A DNA stretch of 64,000 nucleotides, from assembly GCF_012932495.1 (NCBI RefSeq), contig NZ_JABCNG010000002.1, positions 496,001 to 560,000 on the forward strand, written 5' to 3'. Origin of the DNA: Novosphingobium sp. SG919 (GTDB lineage Bacteria; Pseudomonadota; Alphaproteobacteria; Sphingomonadales; Sphingomonadaceae). Position 1 is the stretch's first letter. Each line of letters opens with the position of its first letter. The notes below the pieces were generated by a model. That model made no database searches. It saw only the letters and a list, made by a program, of their open reading frames with translations, and was not told the origin of the DNA. This document shows positions 51,511 through 60,177 of this stretch, in pieces. The position numbers and the translations under genes were made by a program.

Positions 51511-53976
51511 ATGACAATGACCGGAACGCACGAGGCCAATCTGGTCATTCTTTCCATTCTGATCGCGGTGTTTGCATCGTTCACGGCGTTGAGCCTGGCC
51601 GGGCGGGTGCGTGCCGGGCAGGGCTGGGCGCGGCGGGTGTGGCTGGCAGCGGCATCGGTGGCGCTGGGCGGGGGCATCTGGGCGATGCATTTCGTGGCCA
51701 TGCTGGCCTTCCGCCTGCCGGGCATGGCGATGCGCTATGATCCGGGCATCACGCTGCTATCGCTGGCGATCGCGATTGCCTTTACCGGCGCCGGCTTTGC
51801 CGCGCTCGATCGGCGCAACCAGTCCTTGCCGCGGATCGCGGCGGCGGGTTTGCTGATGGGCCTGGGCGTCGTGGCCATGCATTACCTGGGCATGGCGGCG
51901 ATGCGCATGGATGGCACCATGCATTACGATCCGCTGTGGCTGGCTTTGTCGGTGGTGATCGCCATCGTTGCAGCCACGGCCGCCCTGTGGTTCGCCGCGC
52001 GCGACCAGACGCCGGGCATGCGGCTGGGCGCTGCTGGCCTGATGGGGCTGGCGATTGCCGGGATGCACTACGCCGGCATGCACGCAGCGATGTTCGTCAT
52101 GCATCGCCCCCATGGGGCGGGCGCTGCGGAAACCGGCGTGGGCCAGACTTTCCTCGCCGTGTCGATCGGCACGATCACGCTGCTGATCCTCACGATCGCG
52201 CTGGGCGCTGCCTGGCTGGAACGGATGTTTCACGGCATCGCCCGGCGCGAGGCGCGCATCGCGCTACGCCTGAAAATTGCCGACGTGCTGCGCGATTACG
52301 AAACCGCCGCTGCGCTGCACGAGATTGCCGCGCTCATGGGCGCGCATTTCGCGGTCAATCGCACCGGATTTGGCCAGTTGCTGGCCGACGAGGACATGTT
52401 CGATTACGACGTGTGCTGGACAGATGGCACCGTGCCGGCCCTGCTCGGCCGCCTGCCAACCGCCGATTTCGGCGTGGCGGTGGTGGCGGCGCTCAATCGC
52501 GGCGAAACCGTGGTGGCGGGCGATCTGCTTGCGCCCGATCCGCGCCTTGATGCGCGCAGCGTGGCCACGGCGCGCCAGGTTGATACCCGCGCGATCCTGG
52601 TCGTGCCGTTCCTGCGCGAGGGCCGGCTGCGCACGATCGTCTATCTCAACGATCGGGCGCCGCGTCATTGGCATCCCGACGATATCGCCTTCATGGAGGA
52701 AATCGCCGAACGCACTCGCCTGGTGAGCGAGCGGGCGGCCATTGCCCAGCAACTGCAAGAGCTCAACGCCACGCTCGAAGCGCGGGTGGAGGCACGCACC
52801 AGCGAGTTGCGCGCCGCGCAGGAAGCCCTGGTGCAAAGCCAGAAAATGGAAGCGATGGGCCAGCTTGTCGCCGGCCTGTCGCACGATTTCAACAACGTGC
52901 TTGGCGCGATCCTGGCCTCGTTCGACCTCATCACGCGGCGCAGCGGCGATGCCGCGCGGGTGGAGCGGTTGGCAGGCGAAGGGCGCCAGGCCGCCCAGCG
53001 CGCGGCCAACCTGATTGCACAACTGCTGGCCTTTTCGCGCACGCAGCGCCTGTCGACCGGCCCGCTTGATCCGGCACAGGTGATCGAGCGGCTGCGTCCG
53101 ATGCTGGCGCGCACGCTCGGGCCGCTGATCGCGCTCGAATGCCGGCTTGACCCGCCAGAGGGCGACGACTGGGCCGCGCTGGCCGATCCCACGCAATTGG
53201 AGATGGCCCTGCTCAACCTGGCGGTGAACGGGCGCGACGCGATGCCCGCCGGTGGGCAACTGACCATTGCCCTGGCCACCCACGTGGCCGATGCCGACGG
53301 GGACCTGGCCGAGGGCACCTATGTCGAAGTGCGCGTCAGCGATACTGGCGCCGGCATGGACGAGGAAACGCTGCGCCGCGCCATGGAGCCGTTCTTCACC
53401 ACCAAGCCCGTGGGCAAGGGCACCGGGCTGGGCCTGGCGCAGATCTATGGCAGCATGCGCCAGATCGGCGGCGGGGTGCGGATCGAAAGCGCGCCTGGCG
53501 AGGGGACCACAGTGCGCCTGTTCCTGCCCCGCACCGCCCGCGTGCCCGAGGACGTGGCCGCGCCGCCGCCGACTGCGGCGCCGGGCCGCGCGGCGCTGCG
53601 CGTCCTGCTGGTTGACGATGATGGCGATCTGCGCCGCGCCCTGGCTGCCGCGCTGGAATGCGAAGGCCACGTGGTTCATGCCACGGCCGATGGCGGCGCT
53701 GCGCTGGCCGCGCTCGATGCAGCGGCGGCGGCCGGCACGCCGCTGGCCGATGTGGCGCTGGTCGATTACGCGATGCCCGGCATGACGGGGGCCGAACTGG
53801 CCCGCCATCTGGCGCAGCGGCACCCGGCTTTGCCCATCGTGTTCATGAGCGGCTTTGCCGACGTGGCCGCGATCGAAGCGGTGGCCGGGGCCGATGCGAT
53901 CCTGCTGCGCAAGCCATTTGCCACAGAGCGGCTGACAGAAGCCTTGGCGCGTGCCCGGGCGGCCCACGCCGCCTAG
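51511..53976 (+). CDS. MHYT-domain hybrid histidine kinase
   Basis: The 821-aa hybrid sensor kinase has an N-terminal seven-helix MHYT domain at about 8-235 with the repeated motifs MHFVAML, MHYLGM and MHYAGM (a putative metal/gas-sensing site). A GAF-like domain lies at about 255-405, a coiled coil at about 410-440, the phospho-acceptor His in GLSHDFNNVLGAI at about 453-465, an HATPase domain with DTGAGMD and GTGLGLAQIYG, and a C-terminal receiver with Asp in LVDYAMPGMTGAEL. The ATG at 51511 with GGGAG/AGGGGG upstream is chosen over 51430. No separate response regulator is adjacent, so its output partner is elsewhere. It converges on the shikimate dehydrogenase-like gene. Confidence 0.92.
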   Translation: MTMTGTHEANLVILSILIAVFASFTALSLAGRVRAGQGWARRVWLAAASVALGGGIWAMHFVAMLAFRLPGMAMRYDPGITLLSLAIAIAFTGAGFAALDRRNQSLPRIAAAGLLMGLGVVAMHYLGMAAMRMDGTMHYDPLWLALSVVIAIVAATAALWFAARDQTPGMRLGAAGLMGLAIAGMHYAGMHAAMFVMHRPHGAGAAETGVGQTFLAVSIGTITLLILTIALGAAWLERMFHGIARREARIALRLKIADVLRDYETAAALHEIAALMGAHFAVNRTGFGQLLADEDMFDYDVCWTDGTVPALLGRLPTADFGVAVVAALNRGETVVAGDLLAPDPRLDARSVATARQVDTRAILVVPFLREGRLRTIVYLNDRAPRHWHPDDIAFMEEIAERTRLVSERAAIAQQLQELNATLEARVEARTSELRAAQEALVQSQKMEAMGQLVAGLSHDFNNVLGAILASFDLITRRSGDAARVERLAGEGRQAAQRAANLIAQLLAFSRTQRLSTGPLDPAQVIERLRPMLARTLGPLIALECRLDPPEGDDWAALADPTQLEMALLNLAVNGRDAMPAGGQLTIALATHVADADGDLAEGTYVEVRVSDTGAGMDEETLRRAMEPFFTTKPVGKGTGLGLAQIYGSMRQIGGGVRIESAPGEGTTVRLFLPRTARVPEDVAAPPPTAAPGRAALRVLLVDDDGDLRRALAAALECEGHVVHATADGGAALAALDAAAAAGTPLADVALVDYAMPGMTGAELARHLAQRHPALPIVFMSGFADVAAIEAVAGADAILLRKPFATERLTEALARARAAHAA

Positions 53977-53999
53977 GGCAAAGGCACGGCGGGCTTCCC

Positions 54000-54827
54000 T
54001 TACCCGAGGCTGCGCTTCATGCGCGCGGCGTCGGGCGTGTGGCCGGTAATGATCTCGAACGCCAGCGCGGCCTGGCCCACCACCATGCCGGTGCCGTTGA
54101 TGGCGCGGCAACCCTTGCTTCGTGCGACCCGAAGCAGCTCGGTTTCCAGCGGGAAATAGATGATGTCGGCCAGCCAGTGATGCGCCGCCACGGCGCCTGG
54201 TGGGATCGGCATGCCAGGTTTGCTGGCCATGCCGATGGGCGTTGCATTGACGATGCCATCGGCCGGCGTGGTATCGAGCGCGGCAAGCGCCGTCACATCG
54301 ATCTGCGCGGCGGGATAGCGCGGGGCAAGGTCGGCGGCGAGGGCCTGAGCCCGCGGGGCATCGGGATCGACCAGTTCCAGCCGCGCCACGCCAAGCGAGA
54401 GCAGCGCATTGGCCACGGCCGATCCCGCGCCCCCCGCACCCAACTGGATCACGTGCCCCAGCGCCGCACCGGGAAGTCCGGCGAGCAGGCTTTCGCGAAA
54501 GCCGGGCATGTCGGTGTTGTGCCCGATCAGGCGCCCGTCGCGGATGGCCACCGTGTTGACCGCGCCGGCGGCCAGGGCACTGGGCGCGAGTTCGTCCATC
54601 AGCGCCATGATCGCCTGCTTGAACGGATAAGTCACGTTGAAGCCGGCGAAGCCCTGGTCCTTGAGGGTTTCGACCAGGGTTGGCAGGTCTTCGTCAGTCA
54701 GGCCTCGCTGCGTGAAATCGAACAGTTCGTACGTCAGCTCCAGGCCCAGTGCTTGCGCCTCCTCTTCATGCAGGCGCGGTGAGCTGGATGCCAGGATGGC
54801 GCGACCAAGTAGCCCGGAGCGGATCAT
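54000..54827 (-). CDS. Shikimate/quinate dehydrogenase-like protein
   Basis: This 275-aa AroE-superfamily dehydrogenase has the catalytic Lys in FNVTYPFKQ at about 63-71, the Asn-Thr-Asp of GHNTDMPGF at about 102-110, the Rossmann loop GAGGAGSAVA at about 131-140 and INGTGMVVGQAALAFEI near the end. The biosynthetic enzyme is of similar length, but linkage to a 3-dehydroshikimate dehydratase, transporters and a TetR gene points to catabolism: shikimate to 3-dehydroshikimate, or quinate to 3-dehydroquinate. It follows the TonB receptor gene on the same strand after a terminator. AAAGG precedes the ATG. Confidence 0.87.
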   Translation of the reverse strand: MIRSGLLGRAILASSSPRLHEEEAQALGLELTYELFDFTQRGLTDEDLPTLVETLKDQGFAGFNVTYPFKQAIMALMDELAPSALAAGAVNTVAIRDGRLIGHNTDMPGFRESLLAGLPGAALGHVIQLGAGGAGSAVANALLSLGVARLELVDPDAPRAQALAADLAPRYPAAQIDVTALAALDTTPADGIVNATPIGMASKPGMPIPPGAVAAHHWLADIIYFPLETELLRVARSKGCRAINGTGMVVGQAALAFEIITGHTPDAARMKRSLG

Positions 54828-54845
54828 CAGTACCTTTGTCTTATC

Positions 54846-54885
54846 AAAAGGCTCCGGCGCTGCGATTGTGAAGGCGCAGCGCCGG
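54846..54885 (-). terminator. Rho-independent terminator between the TonB receptor and shikimate dehydrogenase-like genes
   Basis: A perfect 11-bp stem, CCGGCGCTGCG (54854-54864) with CGCAGCGCCGG (54875-54885), has a 10-nt loop. On the minus strand it is followed by GCCTTTTGATAA. It should stop or attenuate receptor transcription before the dehydrogenase gene. Confidence 0.75.
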
Positions 54886-54896
54886 GGCAGGGTGGA

Positions 54897-57860
54897 TCAG
54901 AAGCTGACCCGCGCGCCGATATAGAACGAGCGGCCGATCGGGTCATACAGCGCCACGTCGGTGCCGTTCTGCGAACTGGCGACGTAGGGCAGCTTGGCAT
55001 TGAGCACGTTGGTGATGCCACCGCGCAGTTCGAACATCTTGCCCACCTTCACGTTGCCGAAGACATCGTAGAGGTTGTAGGCCGCCACGCCCACCTGGGC
55101 GGCACTGGGCGTGAGCACCGAGGTGGCATCGTTCATCGCGCTCTGGTAGCGCCAGCGCACGCCGATCCCCATGTTGTCCGAGCGGTAGCCCAGGGTGGTG
55201 AGCGCCTTCCAGCGTGGCGTGGCGCGCGGCGGAACCGAGCTGGGGCCGGCGGCGCCGTTGCTGATGTTGGTATAGTCCAGCTCTGCCGCGCCGGGCAGCA
55301 GTTGCACCTTGTAGGCATGGAGCCAGCCGACCGTGGTGCTGGCGTAGATCTTGCCGGTGTTGCCCAGGAACGGCGCCGGCGTGGCCCAGTTCACTTGCGC
55401 TTCAACCCCGTCGGTCTTGAGCGAGCCGAGGTTGAGATAAGGCGTGACGACGTTGACCAGCTGGCCGTTGCTGTCACGCTGGATCAGCGCGCAATAGGGG
55501 TTGGTGGTGGCATAGGACGGGTTGCTGCCATCGAGGTTGTAGCACTTGGACAGCACGGTCAGGCCAGGCACCGTGGAAATCACGTTCTTGATCGAGATGT
55601 TGTAGTAATCGACCGAGAACGAGAAATCGCCGAACAAGCCACTACCGCGCGGCGCATTGAACACGACGCCGGCGTTGAACGTATCGGCATGTTCGGGGCG
55701 CAGCGCCAGGTTGCCCGAAACCAGCTGGCCGGTGGCCGTGGTCGGGAAGGTATAGCTGCCGATCGCGGCCTGCGGCACGCCCTGCGCCACGCAGAGCGCC
55801 GCCACTTGCGCGCCATTGGCGCCGGTGCGGGCCGTGGAGCGCGCGTCGCAGGGATCGCCCAGCGCGCCCGGCGGCGTGCCGATCACCAGCTGCGTGCCCT
55901 GCTGCGGCGAGAACAGTTCGCCGATATTGGGCGCGCGCACCGCGCGTTGATAGCTGCCGCGCAGCATGATCGTGTCGGTCGGGCGCCAGCGGGCATCGGC
56001 TTCATAGCTGGTCACCGTGCCGGTGGTCGAATAGTTGGACACGCGCGCCGCCGCGCCGATGCCCAGTTCGCGCATGAACGGCTTGTCGGCCACCAGCGGG
56101 ATATCGATCTGCCCGGCCAGTTCCTTGACCGAGATACGGCCCGAGGCGGGTTGCGAGGCGGTGATCGCTTCCAGGTTCTGCGCCTGGAGATCGCTGTCGG
56201 GACGATAGCTGTAGGTGTTCTTGCGATAGCCGGCGACCAGGGCGATCTGCGCCGGGCCGGCGCCAAGGTCAAACAGCTTGCCGTTGATCTGGCCCTGGAA
56301 CTGGGTCTGGCCCAGGCGCTCGGTGCTGAACGCATCCTTGGTGATATAGGCCGCGCAAGCGGCCGAAATCGAGCGGGCATTGGCATCGCCGAACGGGTTA
56401 AACCCACCCTGGCAGATCGAGGCGCCGCCATCGGCTGCGCTCAGCAGCGTCTGCACGCGGCTTTTGACCACGGCGTTGTGCATCGTCTGGTTGTGCACCG
56501 ACTGGTCATAGGACCCATAGATGTCGAACGTCCAGCCCGGCGCGATATTGCCCTTCAGGCCGGCCATGTACTGCTGGACGGTATAGTCTTCGTCCCAGCT
56601 CTTGTACGGCAGGCCGACATAGCGCCCGTTCCACAGGAAATTAGCAGTGGGATTGGGGCGCGACGCCAGGATCGTGCGCAGGTCCTGCGGGATGAACGGG
56701 TTGGTCACCGGAATGGTGGTGAGCTGGCCGAACTGGGTGAGCGTGCCGCCGCTGGCGGTGTGGACGTTGAGGTCCACGAACAGGAACTGGCCATAGAGCG
56801 TGAGGTCGGGGGTCAGGTCATAGTCCGCCTTGATGAAGGCGGTCTTGCGCTTGAGCCCGTTCATGAAATCGGTCTGCTGGCCCACTGGCATGCGCACGTT
56901 GCCATTGACGATGGCATAGCCGCCGGTGTTGGTCTGGCCCTTGTAGTTGACGGCGCCGGTCTGCACGAACAGCGAGCCATCGTTGTTGAAGCCGAGGTTG
57001 AGCAACGGGTTGATCGTGCTGGTCACGCCATAGCCGTTGAAGATCGACTGCACGACGGCGGCGTTGGGCGCGTTGGTGGCGTTGGGCACGAAAGTGCCGG
57101 TGCCGATGTACGACGAGGGCGTCTTGTCGGAAAAGAAGCTGCGCGCGCGGCCGTTGATCGGGTCCTGCTTGGTGTAGCTGAACGCGGCGATGACATGGCC
57201 GCGATCCTGGGCAAAGCTGCTGCCGAACGCGATCGAGCCCGAAAACTTGAACGCGTCGCCCTTTTCGCTCAGCGTGTTCTGGACATCGGCCTTGACGCCG
57301 TTGAAGCTGCGCAAGGTCTTGAAATTGACCACGCCGGACATGGCGTCCGAGCCATAGACCGCCGATGCGCCACCGGTGATCACGTCAACCCCGCCGATGA
57401 TCGATTCGGGGATGATGTTGGTATCGACCGTGCCCGAAATGTCGGACAGGGGCAGACGCTTGCCATCGAGCAGCACCAGGTTGCGGTTGGGGCCCAGGCC
57501 ATGCAGGTTGACCGAGGCGCGGCCGCCGGTGCCCTGGCCGCCGGTGCCCGAGTTGCCGGAGGCGGTGAAGCCGGGAAACTGATTGAGCGCGTCTTGCAGA
57601 TTGACGTTGCCGCTGGCCTTGATCGCGTCGGTGCTGACCGACACGATCGGGCTGACCGCGGTGTTGTTGGGCCGCTGGATCAGCGAGCCGGTCACCACGA
57701 TTTCCTTGACGTCAGGCTGCGCCGCTTCTGCGGCCGCCGGCGGTGCATCGGGCGCGGTGGCGGCCTGGGGCGCTGTTTGCGCCAAAGCCGGGGTTGCAAG
57801 GGCCACGGCCACGCTCAGCGCAGACGCGGACAGCACAAGACGGGTGCCTTCCAAACGCAT
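54897..57860 (-). CDS. TonB-dependent receptor of the shikimate/quinate locus
   Basis: This 987-aa outer-membrane receptor has a signal peptide ending near ALAQ, a TonB box KEIVVTGSLIQRP at about 51-63, and a plug with NLQDALNQFPGF, GLGPNRNLVLLDGKRLP and VDVITGGASAVYGSDAMSG. The last residue is Phe (GARVSF). I chose the second ATG, 57860, because AGGGAGG lies exactly 6 nt before it; the ATG at 57866 would touch the ribosome-binding site. Its promoter holds the TetR-type repeat at 57908-57929. It probably imports quinate, shikimate or larger phenolic esters such as chlorogenates. Confidence 0.92.
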   Translation of the reverse strand: MRLEGTRLVLSASALSVAVALATPALAQTAPQAATAPDAPPAAAEAAQPDVKEIVVTGSLIQRPNNTAVSPIVSVSTDAIKASGNVNLQDALNQFPGFTASGNSGTGGQGTGGRASVNLHGLGPNRNLVLLDGKRLPLSDISGTVDTNIIPESIIGGVDVITGGASAVYGSDAMSGVVNFKTLRSFNGVKADVQNTLSEKGDAFKFSGSIAFGSSFAQDRGHVIAAFSYTKQDPINGRARSFFSDKTPSSYIGTGTFVPNATNAPNAAVVQSIFNGYGVTSTINPLLNLGFNNDGSLFVQTGAVNYKGQTNTGGYAIVNGNVRMPVGQQTDFMNGLKRKTAFIKADYDLTPDLTLYGQFLFVDLNVHTASGGTLTQFGQLTTIPVTNPFIPQDLRTILASRPNPTANFLWNGRYVGLPYKSWDEDYTVQQYMAGLKGNIAPGWTFDIYGSYDQSVHNQTMHNAVVKSRVQTLLSAADGGASICQGGFNPFGDANARSISAACAAYITKDAFSTERLGQTQFQGQINGKLFDLGAGPAQIALVAGYRKNTYSYRPDSDLQAQNLEAITASQPASGRISVKELAGQIDIPLVADKPFMRELGIGAAARVSNYSTTGTVTSYEADARWRPTDTIMLRGSYQRAVRAPNIGELFSPQQGTQLVIGTPPGALGDPCDARSTARTGANGAQVAALCVAQGVPQAAIGSYTFPTTATGQLVSGNLALRPEHADTFNAGVVFNAPRGSGLFGDFSFSVDYYNISIKNVISTVPGLTVLSKCYNLDGSNPSYATTNPYCALIQRDSNGQLVNVVTPYLNLGSLKTDGVEAQVNWATPAPFLGNTGKIYASTTVGWLHAYKVQLLPGAAELDYTNISNGAAGPSSVPPRATPRWKALTTLGYRSDNMGIGVRWRYQSAMNDATSVLTPSAAQVGVAAYNLYDVFGNVKVGKMFELRGGITNVLNAKLPYVASSQNGTDVALYDPIGRSFYIGARVSF

Positions 57861-57906
57861 GGTCATCCTCCCTGGCGAACGTTTGCCGTTTCGCCTTCCG
57901 ACGACT

Positions 57907-57935
57907 CATTTATGTTACGAACTAGTTCCTGTCAA
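57907..57935 (-). promoter_or_regulatory. Promoter and TetR-type operator of the TonB receptor gene
   Basis: On the minus strand TTGACA (57935-57930) and TAAATG (57912-57907) are 17 nt apart. Between them lies the perfect 10-bp palindrome GAACTAGTTC. Twenty of 22 bases (57908-57929) recur at 60070-60091 next to tetR-2, which points to a shared operator. Confidence 0.7.
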
Positions 57936-57936
57936 A

Positions 57937-59169
57937 TTATTCTGAAACGTCGAGAGACATTCTGTCGACGGCAAACGCGGCCGCGGCGCAGGCCAGCAAC
58001 GGCACGCAATAGGCGGCAAACAGCACGGGAAGGGGTGCTTTGGCGGCCATCAGCCAGCCGCCCATCATCGGCCCGATCACCGCGCCGGCACGGCCCAGGC
58101 CGATCGCCCAGCCCACGCCCGTGGCACGCATGCGCGCGGGATAGACGCCGGCAGCCAGCGGCCAGACGCCGTTGTATCCGCCCTGCAGCAGCACGCCGAT
58201 GGCAAACGCGAGCGCCAGCGTGGCGGCCACTGGCATCGCCACCGAACCGAACACCAGCATGGCAACGCCCGCGCCGACCAGCATTGCCGGCACCAGCCGC
58301 CCCAGCGGTACGCGCACGGCCAGCACGCTCATCCCGGCGGTGCCCACGAAGGCCCCGAAATTGTACAGTGCGCCGGCATAGATGCCGTCGGTTTCGGAAA
58401 GCCCGGCCTGGATCGACAGCTTGGTGATCCAGCTGACGATAAAATAGAGCACCATCAGGCCGCAGAACACCGCCGCCCACAGCGCCAGCGTGCGCGCGCG
58501 AAACGCAGGGGACAGCAGATCGCCGATGCGCCCGGCCGGCTCTGCGCCGCTGCCCGGCATGCCTTCGTGTTGACGCGGCAGGATGGCCATGGCGGCGGGG
58601 AACAGCACCACGGTGAGGCCGCCGGCCGCCAGCAGCAGGCGATGCCAGCCCCAGATCGGCAGGAGGTGCGCGGTCAAGAGCGCGGTGAACACGGCGGCAA
58701 ACGGATAGCCTGCCTGGACGATGCCCACGGCCAGGTTGCGCTGGGCGGCGGGGGCGGCCTCGGCGGCCAATGCGGCCATGGCGGCCAGCACCGTGCCGAT
58801 GCCCATGCCCACCACCACGCGCAGGGCATAGAGCACCGGCACCGAGCCGGCAAAGCCGCTCGCCACCATGCCGGCCGACATCAGCCCCAGCGCGGCCAGG
58901 ATGATGCGCCGCCGCCCCAGCCGGTCGGCCAGCGGGGCGATGCCCATGCCGCCGATCGCCATGCCGACAAGTCCCGCCCCGAACAGCAGCCCCATGGTAT
59001 CGGCCCCGATCGCCCAGTCGGCCTGGAGCCGGGGGGCGATGAACGACAGGATCGTCACGTCGATGCCGTCGGCCATGTTGATGGCAAAGCACAGGGCCAC
59101 GATGGCCAGGCCCGTGCGGGTCCATTGCGCCGGCCCGCTGCCGGCGCTTGCATTGATGGGTGTGGCCAT
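57937..59169 (-). CDS. MFS transporter, aromatic acid:H+ symporter-like
   Basis: This 410-aa major facilitator has about 12 membrane segments and probably imports shikimate, quinate or protocatechuate across the inner membrane. TM1 contains INMADGIDVTILSFIAPRL and the loop-2 motif is GIAPLADRLGRRRI, both typical of the aromatic-acid:H+ symporter group, whose TM1 Asp is needed for transport. YNGVWPLAAGVYPARMRATG is the family's C-terminal signature region. ATG 59169 is chosen over 59202. It lies 82 nt after tetR-2 and 76 nt before the receptor start on the same strand. Confidence 0.88.
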   Translation of the reverse strand: MATPINASAGSGPAQWTRTGLAIVALCFAINMADGIDVTILSFIAPRLQADWAIGADTMGLLFGAGLVGMAIGGMGIAPLADRLGRRRIILAALGLMSAGMVASGFAGSVPVLYALRVVVGMGIGTVLAAMAALAAEAAPAAQRNLAVGIVQAGYPFAAVFTALLTAHLLPIWGWHRLLLAAGGLTVVLFPAAMAILPRQHEGMPGSGAEPAGRIGDLLSPAFRARTLALWAAVFCGLMVLYFIVSWITKLSIQAGLSETDGIYAGALYNFGAFVGTAGMSVLAVRVPLGRLVPAMLVGAGVAMLVFGSVAMPVAATLALAFAIGVLLQGGYNGVWPLAAGVYPARMRATGVGWAIGLGRAGAVIGPMMGGWLMAAKAPLPVLFAAYCVPLLACAAAAFAVDRMSLDVSE

Positions 59170-59251
59170 GCCTGTCTCTCTCCCGCATGCGCCGGGTGCC
59201 ATGGGACAGGCGCTGGCCGGCGGGCCGCTGGGCTGCGGCCGCCGTTCGCGC

Positions 59252-59968
59252 TCAATCCTTGTGGGTCACCCAGGCGATGATGATGTCTGCCACCTGGCTT
59301 GCCCGGCGGGCCAGCGCTGTTTCGCTGGTCATGTCCACGCCGAAATTGTGGGCAAAGGTGAACTGGTTGGATACGTTGTAGAACGCCAGCGCGGTCATGT
59401 TGAGATGCAACTCGACCGGATCGATGCCCGCGCGAAAGCTGCCCTCGGCTTCGCCACGCGCGATCAATTGCGCCAGGATCTCGATCACGCTGTGGTTGCG
59501 GCTGGGCAACGCGGCGATCTGCTTGAGATGCTGGGCGCGGTGGATGTTCTCGTTCATCACCAGGCGCACCAGTTCGGGATGGCGGGCATGATAATGCACG
59601 TCGTGCTCGATCAGCCGGCGCAACGCCTCCACGGCGGTGCCGCTGGCTATGTCCACCTGCGCCTCGCTCTCGCGCACCTGGCGATAGGCGCGTTCCAGCA
59701 CGGCGCGGTAGAGTTCTTCCTTGCCTTCGAAATAGTAGTAGATCTTGCGCTTGGTGGCCTTGCCGGCGATCTCGTCGATCCGCGCGCCGGCCAGGCCCTT
59801 TTCCACGAATTCCTGCGTGGCGATGTCCACGATCTGCGCGATCGCGGCTTCGCGTGCTTCCGCGTGCGACCGGCGCGGCTGCTTGGCCTTTGGATCTGGC
59901 GCGTCGGAACTGGCTTTGGGCAAGGGTCTCTCCTGGGCAGGACGGCGCGCAGGTTTGCGGTCCCGCAT
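59252..59968 (-). CDS. TetR/AcrR-family regulator of the shikimate/quinate locus (TetR-2)
   Basis: This regulator of 238 aa has an N-terminal basic, disordered stretch (RKPARRPAQERPLPKA), a TetR helix-turn-helix at about 40-90 (IVDIATQEFVEKGLAGARI ... TKRKIYYYFEGKEELY) and a helical ligand domain. The start is uncertain: ATG 59968 gives the most usual length, and the frame is open to 60064 but no ribosome-binding site is convincing there. It is divergent from the dehydratase gene, with the repeated operator in front. The likely ligand is a pathway intermediate such as protocatechuate or 3-dehydroshikimate. Confidence 0.85.
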   Translation of the reverse strand: MRDRKPARRPAQERPLPKASSDAPDPKAKQPRRSHAEAREAAIAQIVDIATQEFVEKGLAGARIDEIAGKATKRKIYYYFEGKEELYRAVLERAYRQVRESEAQVDIASGTAVEALRRLIEHDVHYHARHPELVRLVMNENIHRAQHLKQIAALPSRNHSVIEILAQLIARGEAEGSFRAGIDPVELHLNMTALAFYNVSNQFTFAHNFGVDMTSETALARRASQVADIIIAWVTHKD

Positions 59969-60069
59969 CGCTGCGGGCACTGCTTCCGTTGCGCCGATGA
60001 TCCTTCCTTGCCGCACCTGTCCCTCGTTGCAAGGCCCGGCCTTTGGCCAGCATCGCCTCTGCATCTGCT

Positions 60070-60091
60070 ATTTATGTAACGAACTAGTCCC
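60070..60091. promoter_or_regulatory. TetR-type operator between tetR-2 and the dehydratase gene
   Basis: This 22-nt element has the core ACGAACTAGTCCC and matches 57908-57929 at 20 positions. It also contains the TAAAT that would serve as the tetR-2 -10. It lies 87 nt before the dehydratase ATG. Confidence 0.65.
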
Positions 60092-60177
60092 TAACATTTT
60101 TGCTTTTGTCAAGCATCGGGGCGTGATAGGCCCATGGCCGGGGCAGGAAACCAAAGGCAACAATCGGCAGGCGGCCA

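Noticed and set aside
55302-58427. A 1041-codon plus-strand frame opposite the third TonB receptor and MFS gene
   Set aside because: It spans two real genes on the other strand, and its composition is typical of antisense frames.
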